A stretch of 64,000 nucleotides of DNA from Pycnopodia helianthoides (taxonomy: Eukaryota > Echinodermata > Asteroidea > Forcipulatida > Asteriidae). The notes under the pieces were generated by a model. It searched no databases, was not told the DNA's origin, and saw only the letters and a list, made by a program, of their open reading frames with translations. This document shows, one piece after another, positions 1-12,400 of this stretch (positions within the stretch are counted from its first letter, which is position 1; the number at the start of each line of letters is the position of its first letter). The DNA lies in assembly GCA_032158295.1 (NCBI GenBank), contig CM063256.1, positions 13,004,953 through 13,068,952 of the forward strand. The letters are read 5' to 3'. The position numbers were made by a program, and so were the translations under genes.

Positions 1-218
1 AGAACAAGAACAAGACCTAGAACAAGAACAAGAACAAGAACAAGAACAAGAACAAGAACAAGAACAAGAACAGGACCAAGAACAAGAACAAGAACAAGAA
101 CAAGAACAAGAACAAGAACAAGAACAAGAACAAGGATAAGACCAGGAACAAGAACAAGAACAAGAATAAGACCAGGAACAAGAACATCGAGGACAACAAC
201 AACAACAACAACAACAAT
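1..218. repeat. Hexanucleotide (AACAAG)n array followed by (CAA)n
   Basis: Near-pure AACAAG tandem repeat to about 190 with scattered substitutions, then a CAA run to 218. It lies just downstream of the last exon seen of the minus-strand WxxW/LamG/Ig gene, so it is probably intronic. The long minus-strand open frame through it, rich in Leu and Phe, is an artefact of the repeat. Confidence 0.95.
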
Positions 219-263
219 AGCAAACTGGCAAGTATCTCAATACAAAAATGTGGAAAATTATAC

Positions 264-459
264 CTGATGGAGCCAGACATCTGTAGCGCACCTCAAAGTC
301 CGGACAAGGCTTAGTATTCTCGGCATCCTGGCAGCGGAGTCCGTCGGCATTGCAGAGATACGGAATCTCTGGAACAATCCCGCTGGCAATGAGGTCATCA
401 TTGGTCCCTTTGATTCGACATTCGGCACCGATTGGCTGGCTGCACAAATCTGTGTACGA
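264..459 (-). CDS. Gene 1 exon 10: second half of WxxW domain 3
   Basis: Enters in phase 0 after a poly-pyrimidine CAG acceptor and leaves in phase 1. Encodes the Cys-rich half with AECRIKG, a GLRCQD turn and DFEVRYRCLAP, matching the family end pattern. Downstream exons lie outside the window. Confidence 0.85.
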
Positions 460-3400
460 CTGAAAAAAAAAATACTGATATTGAACTGATGGAATTATTG
501 CATCCGGGATCGGGAACAATCTGACTTCCCTCTAGGGTTGTCATACGTCTAATATGTAGGAGAATTACACCTAATTGTTTTTCGAATCATGCAGGGCAAA
601 ACCAATTCATATGTGACTTGGGGGTGGGAGCAGAAGCCACAACATTCCCAAACTTGAAAAAGTCATCATGAAAAAATGTCCACGGCATAATTTCTTAATG
701 GCTGGCATCTATGCTAGATCTATTGTTTATGGGCTCATCAGGAAGACGATCAGGGTGGATGACACCCTAAATTTTGAATTTTGAGGTCATTTCGAGGTCA
801 AAAAGGTCAAAATGGGTATTTTTGGATTTTGCACACAACTTGACCCCAAGTGGTAGATAATAATAATAATACTAACTAGTTGTTATAAAGCGCATTTCAC
901 AATAACGTATCAATGCGCTTTACATTAGTGCCCTGGTCATTGGGCCAATAGCATTCCTGTAATCTTTCTCAGCTCCCTGGGGAGTATACAGCCCCGTGCT
1001 GCCGTGGCGCACCGAAGGCTTTTTTATACACAATGTCAACCTCTACCCTCGCAGGTACCCATTTATACCCCTGGGTGGAGAGGAGCAATTATAGTAAAGC
1101 ATCTTGCTCAAGGACACAAGTGTCATGACCGGGATTCGAACCCACACCCCGATGACTCGACCACCAGAACTTGAATCCGATGCTCTAAACCACTTGGCCA
1201 TGACACCCCTGATCTATTTATAAAACATCTTTTTATCATCATATTGACATAAACCAAGCCTGTAAAACTAAGCGTTTTAATGTAAAGAAAAATGAAAACT
1301 AAAAGTGTGATTTTCTCGCATCTAGTAAGTTTGCACTCCCTTATCTCAAAAGTGCATATATTTGTTTCGAACATTTTTTTTTCTAAAGGTAATCAATAAC
1401 CAGGCTTTTTTAATTTGACTTTTTGTTCATATCACACCTTAATGTACGAGGGCAATGAAACAAGACGGTATTTCATTTCATTTCATTTCATTTCTTTTGT
1501 TTGTCTCAAATCGTGGCCCGGAGGCCAAATTCCAAAAGACAATAACATAAAAACAAACGGTATGTTATTCACGCAGTAGTACATTTGAATGCATATAGGT
1601 AGTTTGAAATGGTGCTCAAAAACTGTATGTCTGATATCAAAGTTGTTTGTACATCCAATCCTTTCAAGTGACATTTTTTTCAGACTCCTACACAGTCATC
1701 AAACTCAACTGACTATAATGAATTAAAATGATGACATTTTTTCTACACTAAACAGTGGTTTTAACCATGTTTTATACACCATGAGATATTGTGCAGAGAA
1801 ACATTTTAGGCTTTTTTAAAGCTACATGTTGTAACATATGTGGCAAGCCATTAATCAAAGCCAGCTCAAGAGCTAGTGACTAGACACTCAGCGGCCAATT
1901 ATCTTACATAAACTAGACAACCTAAGTACTTCTGTGGGAGTTGACAAACTTGCCCAAAGTGTTGTTAAGCAGTTCAAAAGGAGAGAAGGCAATAAGAGAG
2001 CAGAACTTTACGAAGCAGTAGGCCAGCTGTCAATTTTTTTTCTTCTTCTGAGCAGTAACAATGTTTAAGAGCTCATCATAGAATTCAACAAAAAGCACTC
2101 TGGGAATCCAAACTTCAGACTGTATTCTCATTACATGGAGATGGTGGAGATTCGGTTAGACTTCATCAGGGCTGAGAGGGACGGAAAATGGATTCTCCTT
2201 TATAAGCTTTTTTTTTAGCAATGCTGTACGCCATGCTTCCACAGGTCATCAATATAGAGTGATGGATAAACTTCAGGGGAAAGCATTGCAACGAGACCAG
2301 ACAGTGAGGCCGTTTTTAAAAGGATTAAAGTTTACTCGTGTACATTATCATCTTTTTGTGAAATATTTCTGGGGAGGGGATCTTCCACAAAAGGGTTTCC
2401 GCCAAAGAAAATACATAAAGCCTGGAAGAAACAACACTCAACCCTCCACCCCCCAAAAACAAAATTTAATAAAATAAAAAATAAAAATAAAATGATAATA
2501 GTAGTATCAATAACCTGTGCCGTATGTGTAGCGAAAGTTTCATCCTCGATCGTACCGGTTGGATCTGTTGTGTCGTACCAGGCGGTCCATCGAAATGTAG
2601 CTATACGTAGTAAAGAGTAATAAAGCAGTTACAACTTATAGGAACATCCATCTTTTAGCCGCATTGAAACTTGCGCACACTTTGAATTTGTAAAAGAAAA
2701 AAAAGCTGGGGGAAACAAACACTAGGTGTTCGAGTTTCAGTGTATGAATGTTTTCATTAAACTTATGAAAAGATTGTTGATAGCTTTTGAAATGTCAAAA
2801 AAAGTAATGTGGAAACGTATTAAATAGTCAATCTTTAGTTTACACGGAAAATTAATGTTAACGTGTTCTGTCTAAAGACTGCATTGAGGCTCTAAAAATG
2901 TATAAAATTTGAACTTCTCGGATATTGGATAATTTTCATGTTAATACTCCTTAACTGAAAAGAACTGATAGTATACAAGGCAATTACTTACATTTCAAAA
3001 TATGTGTCAAATTGCCTTTTATCAAACTACGCCCTCTTGCTGCCACTATATTTTGTGTCGGCACCTATGGCTAAAGTCGCTCAAGAACTATTGTTAACCA
3101 TTGTTCAGCTAAGTTTTGTCCGAACTCTGTCTTAGACAGCGGTTCGATAACGCTGCTCTTTTTGGAAGCAGCCTTGTGACATTAACAAACAGGCGAACAC
3201 ATGATGGCGCTATATTAAAGCATATTAAAGCATTTACAGCATTACATTTGATATTTGATATTTGATATTTGCTAACGTAATCGTGAAATCAGAACTTCGA
3301 TGCCATCCACATGTTAGTATCTAGTAATATTATCGTAAGTTCCGATATTCTAGCTCGTTATAATTTCGAGTTGTTTTGCGAACAAGAGTTAGTTCGGGAA

Positions 3401-6400
3401 AAACATGAAGGACAAAAAAAAGTGTTCCAAAAATGTAGATGTTAAAGGCACTGGACACTATTGGTAATTACTCAAAATAATTATTAGCATAAAAACTTAC
3501 TTGGTAACGAGCACTGGAGAGCTGTTGATAGTATAAAACATTGTGAGAAACGGCTCCCTCTGAAGTAACGTAGTTTTTGAGAAAGAAGTACTTTCTCAGT
3601 AAAATATTTGAATTGATTTCGAGACCTCACGCGCGAGGTCTCGAAATAAGCAATCAAGCACACAACTTCGTGTGACAAGGGTGCTTTTTCTTCCATTATT
3701 ATCTCGCAACTTCGACAACCAATTGAGTTCAAATTTTCACAGGTTTGTTATTTTGTGCATATGTTGAGATACACCAAGTGAGAAGACTGGTCTTTGACAA
3801 TTACCAAAGGTGTCCAGTGTCTTTAAAGAGAGGGAAAGTAAAGGCAAAAGACCACACTATGATGAGTGATGAATCATGACGAACTATGATGAACTTTTGT
3901 GATGTATACTCACACTCTGGACACAAGTACCGAACCTTGTAGTCATAACATGATTGGCCGTCCGCACTACTCTGAGCAGCACCTCGGCAATCTAAACCAG
4001 ATGATACCGTGCAGTTGATGTCAAGAATCTGCCCAGTCTGATAGGACGGTATGTCGTCATAAAGTGTACGGCACTGAATGTCACCCGGGTTATCGCAGAG
4101 CAAATCAAAATTCTTTGAAACGAATTGGAAAATAAGAGATGAAAACTTATAATAATTAAAGCAAGTTGCTGTCTTTTTTGTGGGGGATATAACTACCATT
4201 ATTCATTTTAGAAGTATATTTTAAATGTCGCTGTTCGATTTCAATTGATTCTATAGGATTCCATGGCAGGGTTAATATCCGTCATAAAGGTCTTCACCCG
4301 AAAAGACGATAACCTAAATTATATGTATATAAATAATCCACATTAGTGATGCTTGAAGTTTTGCATTGTTTGGAAATAAGAAGTAACTATTGATAGTAAA
4401 CTTGTGGGTACAACCATAATTATGTAAACATCTCTTTTTGGAGGAATGCTGGCTCTAAAAAGAGGCGGTGTGGTACTCTTTTTTTCTTCAGGAGAATGCT
4501 GGACTGATGATGGTGATGAAGCATAAAGTAGAAATGGAGGGGTGCACATTTGGGCGGGAAGTACCCCAGATGTTCTTGACCGGTGATGCATGAGAGTTGG
4601 CTGCTGGCTGGATGTGTGTGCACCGGAGTGTGTCAAGCTGCTGCTGGAAGGGTTGGCCGGAACTGGACAGGTGCAATGAGCTTGGCTTGCCTCCAGTTGA
4701 TGCGGTGATCTTGTTCTTGTGAATGTTTGATGATGGCGGATTCGTCCAGTCGTCCTCGTCTACCGTGTGCTTGGTGTTCCTTGATTCTTGCTTTACCACA
4801 TTCGCAAGGAGTGCGGTAAACACTTGCCTTGGCTTGGGTGTCTTGCTTGTCCTTGTGCGTATGTAGTGACGCTTGAATCTTGTGACGTGATGCTTGAAAT
4901 ATGGTTGTACCCACACGTTTAATATTTATAGTTCCTTTATAAACCACGTTAGTTAGTTTGAAGATCGATCTGATTTTGGATACAATTAGTTTAAAGGAAT
5001 GTATATGATTCACCTGCTGTTGAGCAGTCAGCGTCTCCACGTCATTCCCATCGATCGGGTCATCATCACTTAGCCAAGGCGTCCAGTACATGTTACCTTT
5101 AATACATAAACACACACGAAAATGAACGATGTAGTTTATAAAAACATAGTAATTACAAAGACCAAATAAGATGTCCCTACTTACGTTTGGGAATTGTTAC
5201 AAACTTGGATACAGCTCCTCCAGTTCTGACATCTAGAGCTTCACAAACAAAGATGGCATCGGTTGAGAATGTTAAACCCCGAACTATTAGCACAGAGCGC
5301 CTCCGGTAGCTGTTGGGCGAGCTTTCATAGATAGCAGCTTCCGATGAAGGAGACACCACGCTGAAGTGGTCTCCGTCGTCCGAGCGATACCAGGTGATGT
5401 TAGGGGAACGTCCCGCCTTTGCTAAGCATTCGAGCTCCACATCGAAACTGTCAACGTGACTGTGCTTACGCAAGTAGTGGATCAATAAGTTTGATTCTGC
5501 AAGAAAATCAGCAATTCTGTAATGTTCCTTTAAACAATAAAATAGTATTCGGTAGTGTATGCAGTGCCCAAAATATAAAAACATTTTTGGACCATGCCCT
5601 GGGTAAAACATATAATAAATAATCGCATAAACGAATTAACAAAACAAATGAATCAAAAAACATAACTAATAATAATAATACAAGAAAAATGCTACTTACC
5701 GGATGTTTCTTTCAAGTATAGCTTTTGAACTTCAGTCTCATTGAATGTTCTGTAAAACATCTTGAAACCACTGAAATCTCCCTCGGGCTTAGAAATGCTC
5801 CCCGACGGGCCGTTTTCGTCAAACATGGTAACATCATCACGGTCTAGTGTATAAGGACTATCAATTTGGGTATGTGGTACAAGCGAATGAAGCAAATCAC
5901 CATTTTTATAATACTTCGTTCCCTGCACCAGATTGTACGTGAAGCAGTGGTGGGTCCATGCATCAGTGGGAAATGTGGGTGCATTCGCCATATTCATTAT
6001 CCATGCCTTCCTGGTTGAATCACCGCGGACTACCAACGTGAATACCGTGGTAAGAGAAATAGACAAACCTTGCGCTTTTGACGTTTGGCCTCCACTTGAA
6101 AAGATGTATCTATTTGAAGAAGATGCCGGGCTTCGGTACCTCATCCAGAACGCAAAGGACCAGCCTGAGGTGCAGCAGGCCGTCTCCGTGATACACTTCC
6201 CGGTCGCCGAGCCGTACTGTATGCCACCTATACTCGACGGTTTAGACCTCCTGAGGGCGCACAGGTGATCAGATGAATCAAAACTATCTGCAGCTCCAAG
6301 GGTACCGCGAACCACGGTGCCAGTCATGCCACCGATATTTGGATAGATTGATCGCACTGTTTCGTCACACGTCAGGGGTTCGTCGTCGTCTATGGATGTC

Positions 6401-9400
6401 TTGGTGCTCAAATCCCAATAAAAATGGGGTTCAGGAAGAGCGTCTGAAAAGCATTCAATTTTACATTTTAACACATAACCGTTTGATTTAAATACAAACA
6501 ATAATCGAGGTAAACGCCACCATCGCCAATAATGTAAGACCCGTGCTAAGCTTAATATGACTGTACAGTTTTAGCAGAAAGGTGATTCACGCAGTTTGGT
6601 TCACGGGGATTCTGTAAACTCTAGTTAAACAAGTATTCAAAACAAAGGGGTATAGGAAACTAATCTGACAATTTTAAATACGTCGATAAAAGTTGTGTAA
6701 AGAATCGTATATGTTAATTACATTTTTAAAATTTGAATCGACATGGTTGGGGACACCGTATATAATAATAATAAAACACAGCATTTGTAAGGCGAACTGT
6801 CTCTGTATATCACATTCAAAGGCGCCGGTCCAGGTCAATAAAAGAAATCTCAGATGTGTTCAAAGGCCAGTCTGAAAAGATGTGATTTAAGGGAGTTTTG
6901 GAAGTGAGAAATGTCATGTGTATCTCTTAGACATTGAGGCAGAGAGTTCCAGAGGCGGGGGGCAAGATTAGAGAAAAGGCCCTAGAGAAAGCCCTATCAC
7001 CATAAGAGGCAAGGCGAGTCCGGGTAACAAAAAGCATGCTGCCTGATGACCTCAGACCTGGCCTGGCATGCCGGTGCTGAAGCATGCTCTGAAGGTAGGG
7101 AGGGGCTGAACCATGAAGTGTTTTGAATGTCAGGAGGTTGATTTTGTACTGAATTCTGAAACTAATTGGTAGCCAGTGCAGATCGTGTAGGATGGGAGAG
7201 ATATGAGAAGACATTTTTGTACCTGTAAGTAATCTTGCAGCAGCATTTTGGACTGATTGTAATCGACGCAGTGTATTTTGAGGGGAAAACCAATAAATGA
7301 AACAAAGTTTACCACTCGGAGTTGGGCATTCAAATCTGATCTCGTAATCCAGGCATACTTCTTGGTTGGGCTGGTCCGAGTTTCGGCACAAAAGTCCGGC
7401 GATGCTGGTGCAGTCATTGACAAAAGTCTGCCCCGGATCTACTAGGTCGGCGTGAATGAATCTTACCCGACACTCGGCAATGGTCGGATTGGCACACACT
7501 GACGGGTAAATCTAAAAGATTGACCATGAATCAGCATTTCTCTTAAAATTGATGGTTACTTGTTCGTATCCATCTACACGAGAATAAGTAACTGAGCTAC
7601 AGGCAAACGTGATATTATTTCTTGACCCCAAAATAAAGTTTATGAAAATGGGGGAAACATACATTGGCGAGGAGAAAATCCTTTTGCATTTTGTCGTAAT
7701 AAAAATGGTTGAAAAAATGGGCCGATGGTTTGTCGGACACAAAGGGTCGGACATAAGTTACAAAACGACTGTCGGACATACTGGTACGGTCCAAAACGTC
7801 TGTTGGCGTTTGAAACTGTCACCGACTAGTCGATTGTAAATTGACAATAGTTGGCTACAAATCATGACCGATTTTGCAGCAACCAGACAACACAGGCAAC
7901 GATTGACTGTGGCATAAAAACAACCATAATGTACAATTGAAAAAAACGACACATCGGTTCATTTCAAGGCATACTTTTGCAGAGTCGATTCAAGCTTTAA
8001 CAACCAGGCATGCAATTTGCAGAAATAAGATTAAACTCGTTTCGGGTAAGAACTCGTTCTTTGCTAAATCTAACTTACCGCTGTGATAGCTGATAGTGAT
8101 TCGTTTTCTGTGCCGTCCGATGGGTCATCCACGCTGTACCAAGCGGTCCAAGTAGTCAGGGAAACAACTGGCGGTATAGGAGACTCTAGGTGGGAAAGAT
8201 GATACAGACTTTATGCATTGACGTCATCAAGCCGCCATCTTAGAGGTAAACCGACGATGAAACAATGGAAACGTACAGTTTTTTTTACGCTCGGCGCACA
8301 GGATTCGCCAAAAAACATCTTCCTTTTGACCTCTAAGTGAGGGCGCCCCACTCAAATGACGTCATGTAGATAAGATATATTATTGGGTCATTTCATGACG
8401 CACAGAGCACTCACAAGCCCCTCCTGCACGCAAACATTGATCATTAAGACCGTGTACGATCTGGCTGATACAGCTACGGCTACGGCTGCATCACCGCGTC
8501 ATCATGCGTTGAAGTATAATATGTCCTTAGCAACGCCCTTAGAAACCCTTTCTAGCCGTAGCCGCCAATTTGGATACGGCCTAATATTTGAAAGGAATTG
8601 ACTCCCAACATGGCAACAATAATATTGTAGACGCACATTGTGCGGTGAGGCGTTCAGTGTAGTGCAAGCGGGCAATGTAAACTGTATTATTTCGAAAACG
8701 TGAATGCTTATCTTGCGTACTGGAACATTAATTGTGCTACTTTGTGTTGGTCACACATTGAACCAAAGTCCGTCGGAACGCAAGGTTCCCCCCAAAACAG
8801 TCATGGTATCCAAGCCCTATACACACACACACATTTTAAGCAGGGTATGTTTATTGATCAATCCCATTGCCTGGACACTGTCAGGTATTGTCATCAAGGG
8901 AAGTGTAATTGATCACATGCCATGCCGGAGCCAGTCGCAGCCAAACTTGATCGCAAGCCCATGGGCTGTCTTATGGGTCGACAATGGGCTGGTTTCCGGT
9001 CAAAGTATTCGGGTCTATGTAAACACAGGTTAAATGGGCTCCTCTCAAAGGGGATAAGGGTACGGATGAATTAGAAACCGGCGGATTTATTATCATTTTT
9101 TCTTTTTACCATAATTATCTTTTTGGCCGCTCATTTGAGTTAAATGATTAGCGAAAAGGAGCTGCAGCCTCGCCGGAGGTTTTTTTAACAATAAAGAATG
9201 ACAAAATGAGAGTATGGAAATGAACTTACCGTCAACACACACTTGTCCAGACGCACGCATAGCCTGTAGAAAAAGGCACTGTATGAACGGGAAGGGAACA
9301 AAAGATGAAAAACAAAATTGACATAACAAGTAACGAAAATGAACTATCATTCTCCAGAACAATCATTAGAATGAGAATTGTTCTTATATTATTTCTGATT

Positions 9401-12400
9401 GTCTGCGTCTCGATCTATCTGATGCCCGAATACGAACGTCATAATTGTTTAACTTGCCGAAACTACAGCAATAAGCAAATGGTTAGTTTTCAACTTTAAA
9501 AACCTTGTAATTTGACACCTGATGACGTCATCATGACGTCATCAATCTTGAGGTTTGCTGCTGAGGAGAGTTCTGCGGAAGAAAAAAACTAGATGTGATG
9601 TGTTTAAAAAAATTACTGGTGTTCGGGATATGTGAACAGCCGGTAGGCTAAACATTGAAAGTTATAAATGAAATAACATATAGCGTTATGAAAAAAACAT
9701 TAAATAAAGCTTTAAAAGTAATTTTTGAACATCTGGTTTTGACAGGGAGTGAGGTCAGATTAAAGCTGAATACTTGTTCTTTCCATTGGTGTAACATAAT
9801 TGACGATTGGTTAATTGTAAATAGTTGCCTTTTTACAGGACATAAAATCATAGTAATGGAAGATACTTTTTCTCAGAATGAGATATATATGGTGGCCCTG
9901 AAGGGACATCGCATATCGCAAACGTGTGCGCATACGTATGCAATTTCGTGAAACAATTCGCAAATATGTGCGCACACGTATGCAATGTCGTGAAACAATT
10001 CGCGAATATGTGCGCACACGTCTGCGAATATATTTGCGATGTCGTGAATTTTATTGCATACCATGTCGCATACCTTTGAATAAAATGTCTAATGATCTGG
10101 GGGGTTTCTTGCCTACAGTGAGATAAGCGGTAGTCATTGCAGCGGTAGTCATTGTTGTGAGGCAAGCGAGGCGGGTGGTCTTCCGGTATGGCAAGACTTG
10201 GCCTGGTGCCAAGTTCCGGGGTACATGCTTACAGGGAGCCTGACCTGACTGAAGCGCCACGTACTCCCTAGGTCACTAACAAATTGTTCGCAACTATGAC
10301 ATCACCCCCAAAGGTATGCGACATGGTATGCAATAAAATTCACGACATCGCAAATATATTCGCAGACGTGTGCGCACATATTCGCGAATTGTTTCACGAC
10401 ATTGCATACGTGTGCGCACATATTCGCGAATTGTTTCACGACTTTGCATACGTGTGCGCACATATTCGCGAAATGTTTCATGACATTGCATACGTGTGCG
10501 CACATATTCGCGAATTGTTTCACGACATTGCATACGTGTGCGCACATATTCGCGAATTGTTTCACGACATTGCATACGTATGCGCACACGTTTGCGATAT
10601 GCGATGTCCCTTCAGGGCCACCATAGATATACGTTAGAGGTCAGAATACTCGGTGCGTGTGCGTGAACATCTAAACGTGCACACACAGCGCATCATTATT
10701 TGAGCACTTCTCATGCACTAATGTTCCGAGCGCCGCAGAGAATTACCAGAACGCCACAACGATTACTAGAACGCCAAGCTATATACTGAAACGCCACCGC
10801 GATTCACTAGAACGCCACAACAACTTACTGGAACGCCGAAGCTATAAACTGAAACGCCACAGCGATCATAATAAAACGCTACAGCAAATTACTAGAACTC
10901 CAGAGTGATTCACTAGCACGCCGCAGAGATTCACTAGAACACCTTAACGACTTACTAGAACACCACAACCATTTACTAAAACGCAGCAGCGATTCGCTAA
11001 AACGCAGCAGCAACTCTTGCTAGAACGCCGCAGCGACTTACTATCTCACGGCCGAAATTGGTAGATTAGGAATACCGGTACATTAACAGTGTTATTAAGC
11101 TTGTCGAAGTTCCTTAAACGGAGTCATATTTCACGACTTTGCGTCAAGTCACTGATACTGACTCGATCAATGGAGACATCATTTCACACCTCTTACCCCA
11201 GGTTGCAAATAATCATTTGACTACAAATGGCGTCTAATTTTTTATTTATTTTTTGTTGCACCAAGTCGTGTTTATGAAATTCTGAGTTTGCCAACAATGC
11301 CATCGCTTGTGCACCAAGTTGTGAATATTCTTACGCAAGTGTTGGGCTTCAATATCTGCAACTGTGGGTCAAAGCGCTCTTACTCGTTAGTGATTGCTGA
11401 TAAACTGCCAGTTTCAGTTTCACAGAGAAGGTCTGCTATTGATTTGTTGTTGAATTCACCGCATTGTGTTGTCATGGAAACTCTTAAATAACAATATTTC
11501 CCTCGTATGAGGAAATAGAGTTGTAAAGGCAAAGGCTCATCTGCCCTTGGAGATGCTTTCCTTTGTTGCTGGTGCTTGCTTCCTCAGATTAGTGTAATTG
11601 TTGTTAGCAAACAAGCCGCGTACACGCTCAGTATGCAGCGAATGGTCTTGTATGAGTTTTAAAAAGACTTCATGAATTCAAACATATCAAAATTAATTTT
11701 GAATATTTTTAATAATACACGGAGTCTTATCATACACTTAATGTTTTAGTAATATATTAGAGCCAAGATGTGATTAATATCAAAATGGTAAAATATTTGT
11801 ATACTAAATTGAAAAGCTTCGTTAATCTATTTGTTCATTTCATTTCGTTACCGAGTGGTATCTCTAAACAGGTACAACCGGTGTCTGTTGAAGCCCGGCA
11901 TACATTACTACATAATGTACAAAAACGGCACTTGACGCAAAATAAGTGCGGGTCACGAAGGCTGCACCCCACCAAAATATTCTATATTAGACAGATTTGA
12001 GAGCCCCACAGAAAGTGTTTCATTGTAAAAATGTTGCCCAATTGTGACCTGGGGGTTGTTGACTTCCAGCTTGAGGTATTTTGGATGACGTAGGCCCTGA
12101 AATAAATGGTCCTATTTGCTGAGAGGTGTAGGGACATTTTTCAAGATTGATGCTCGGACGTTTTGAAAATTACACCTGTTTAGGGCTGGTTTTATTTGGA
12201 GGGAGAATAACTGGACGGGCCCAGGGACTCCCCATATACAATTGAGCAGAGAACAAAAGTCCAAGAGTCAATTAATAATGTTCCCTTCACTGTTAAAAGC
12301 TGTGAGACTTCTAAGTATTTTCCGTGTATTTTTGAATATTTAGCATTTTGCACTGTATGCTATGGGAGAGTTTATTTGGTGGGTTGCAACCCTGAATCGC

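Noticed and set aside
17..280. Leu/Phe-rich 87-codon ORF on the minus strand
   Set aside because: Encoded by the AACAAG repeat; it only looks like a membrane protein.
6927..7499. Single 190-codon ORF fusing a WxxW half-domain with reverse transcriptase
   Set aside because: A GTAAAC donor at 7312 ends the exon and joins in phase to the LamG exon; the rest is a LINE fragment in the intron.
10284..10637. ORF of repeated CAHIRELFHDIAYV units and its shadows
   Set aside because: Translation of the 42-bp repeats in the foldback arm; open in several frames on both strands.
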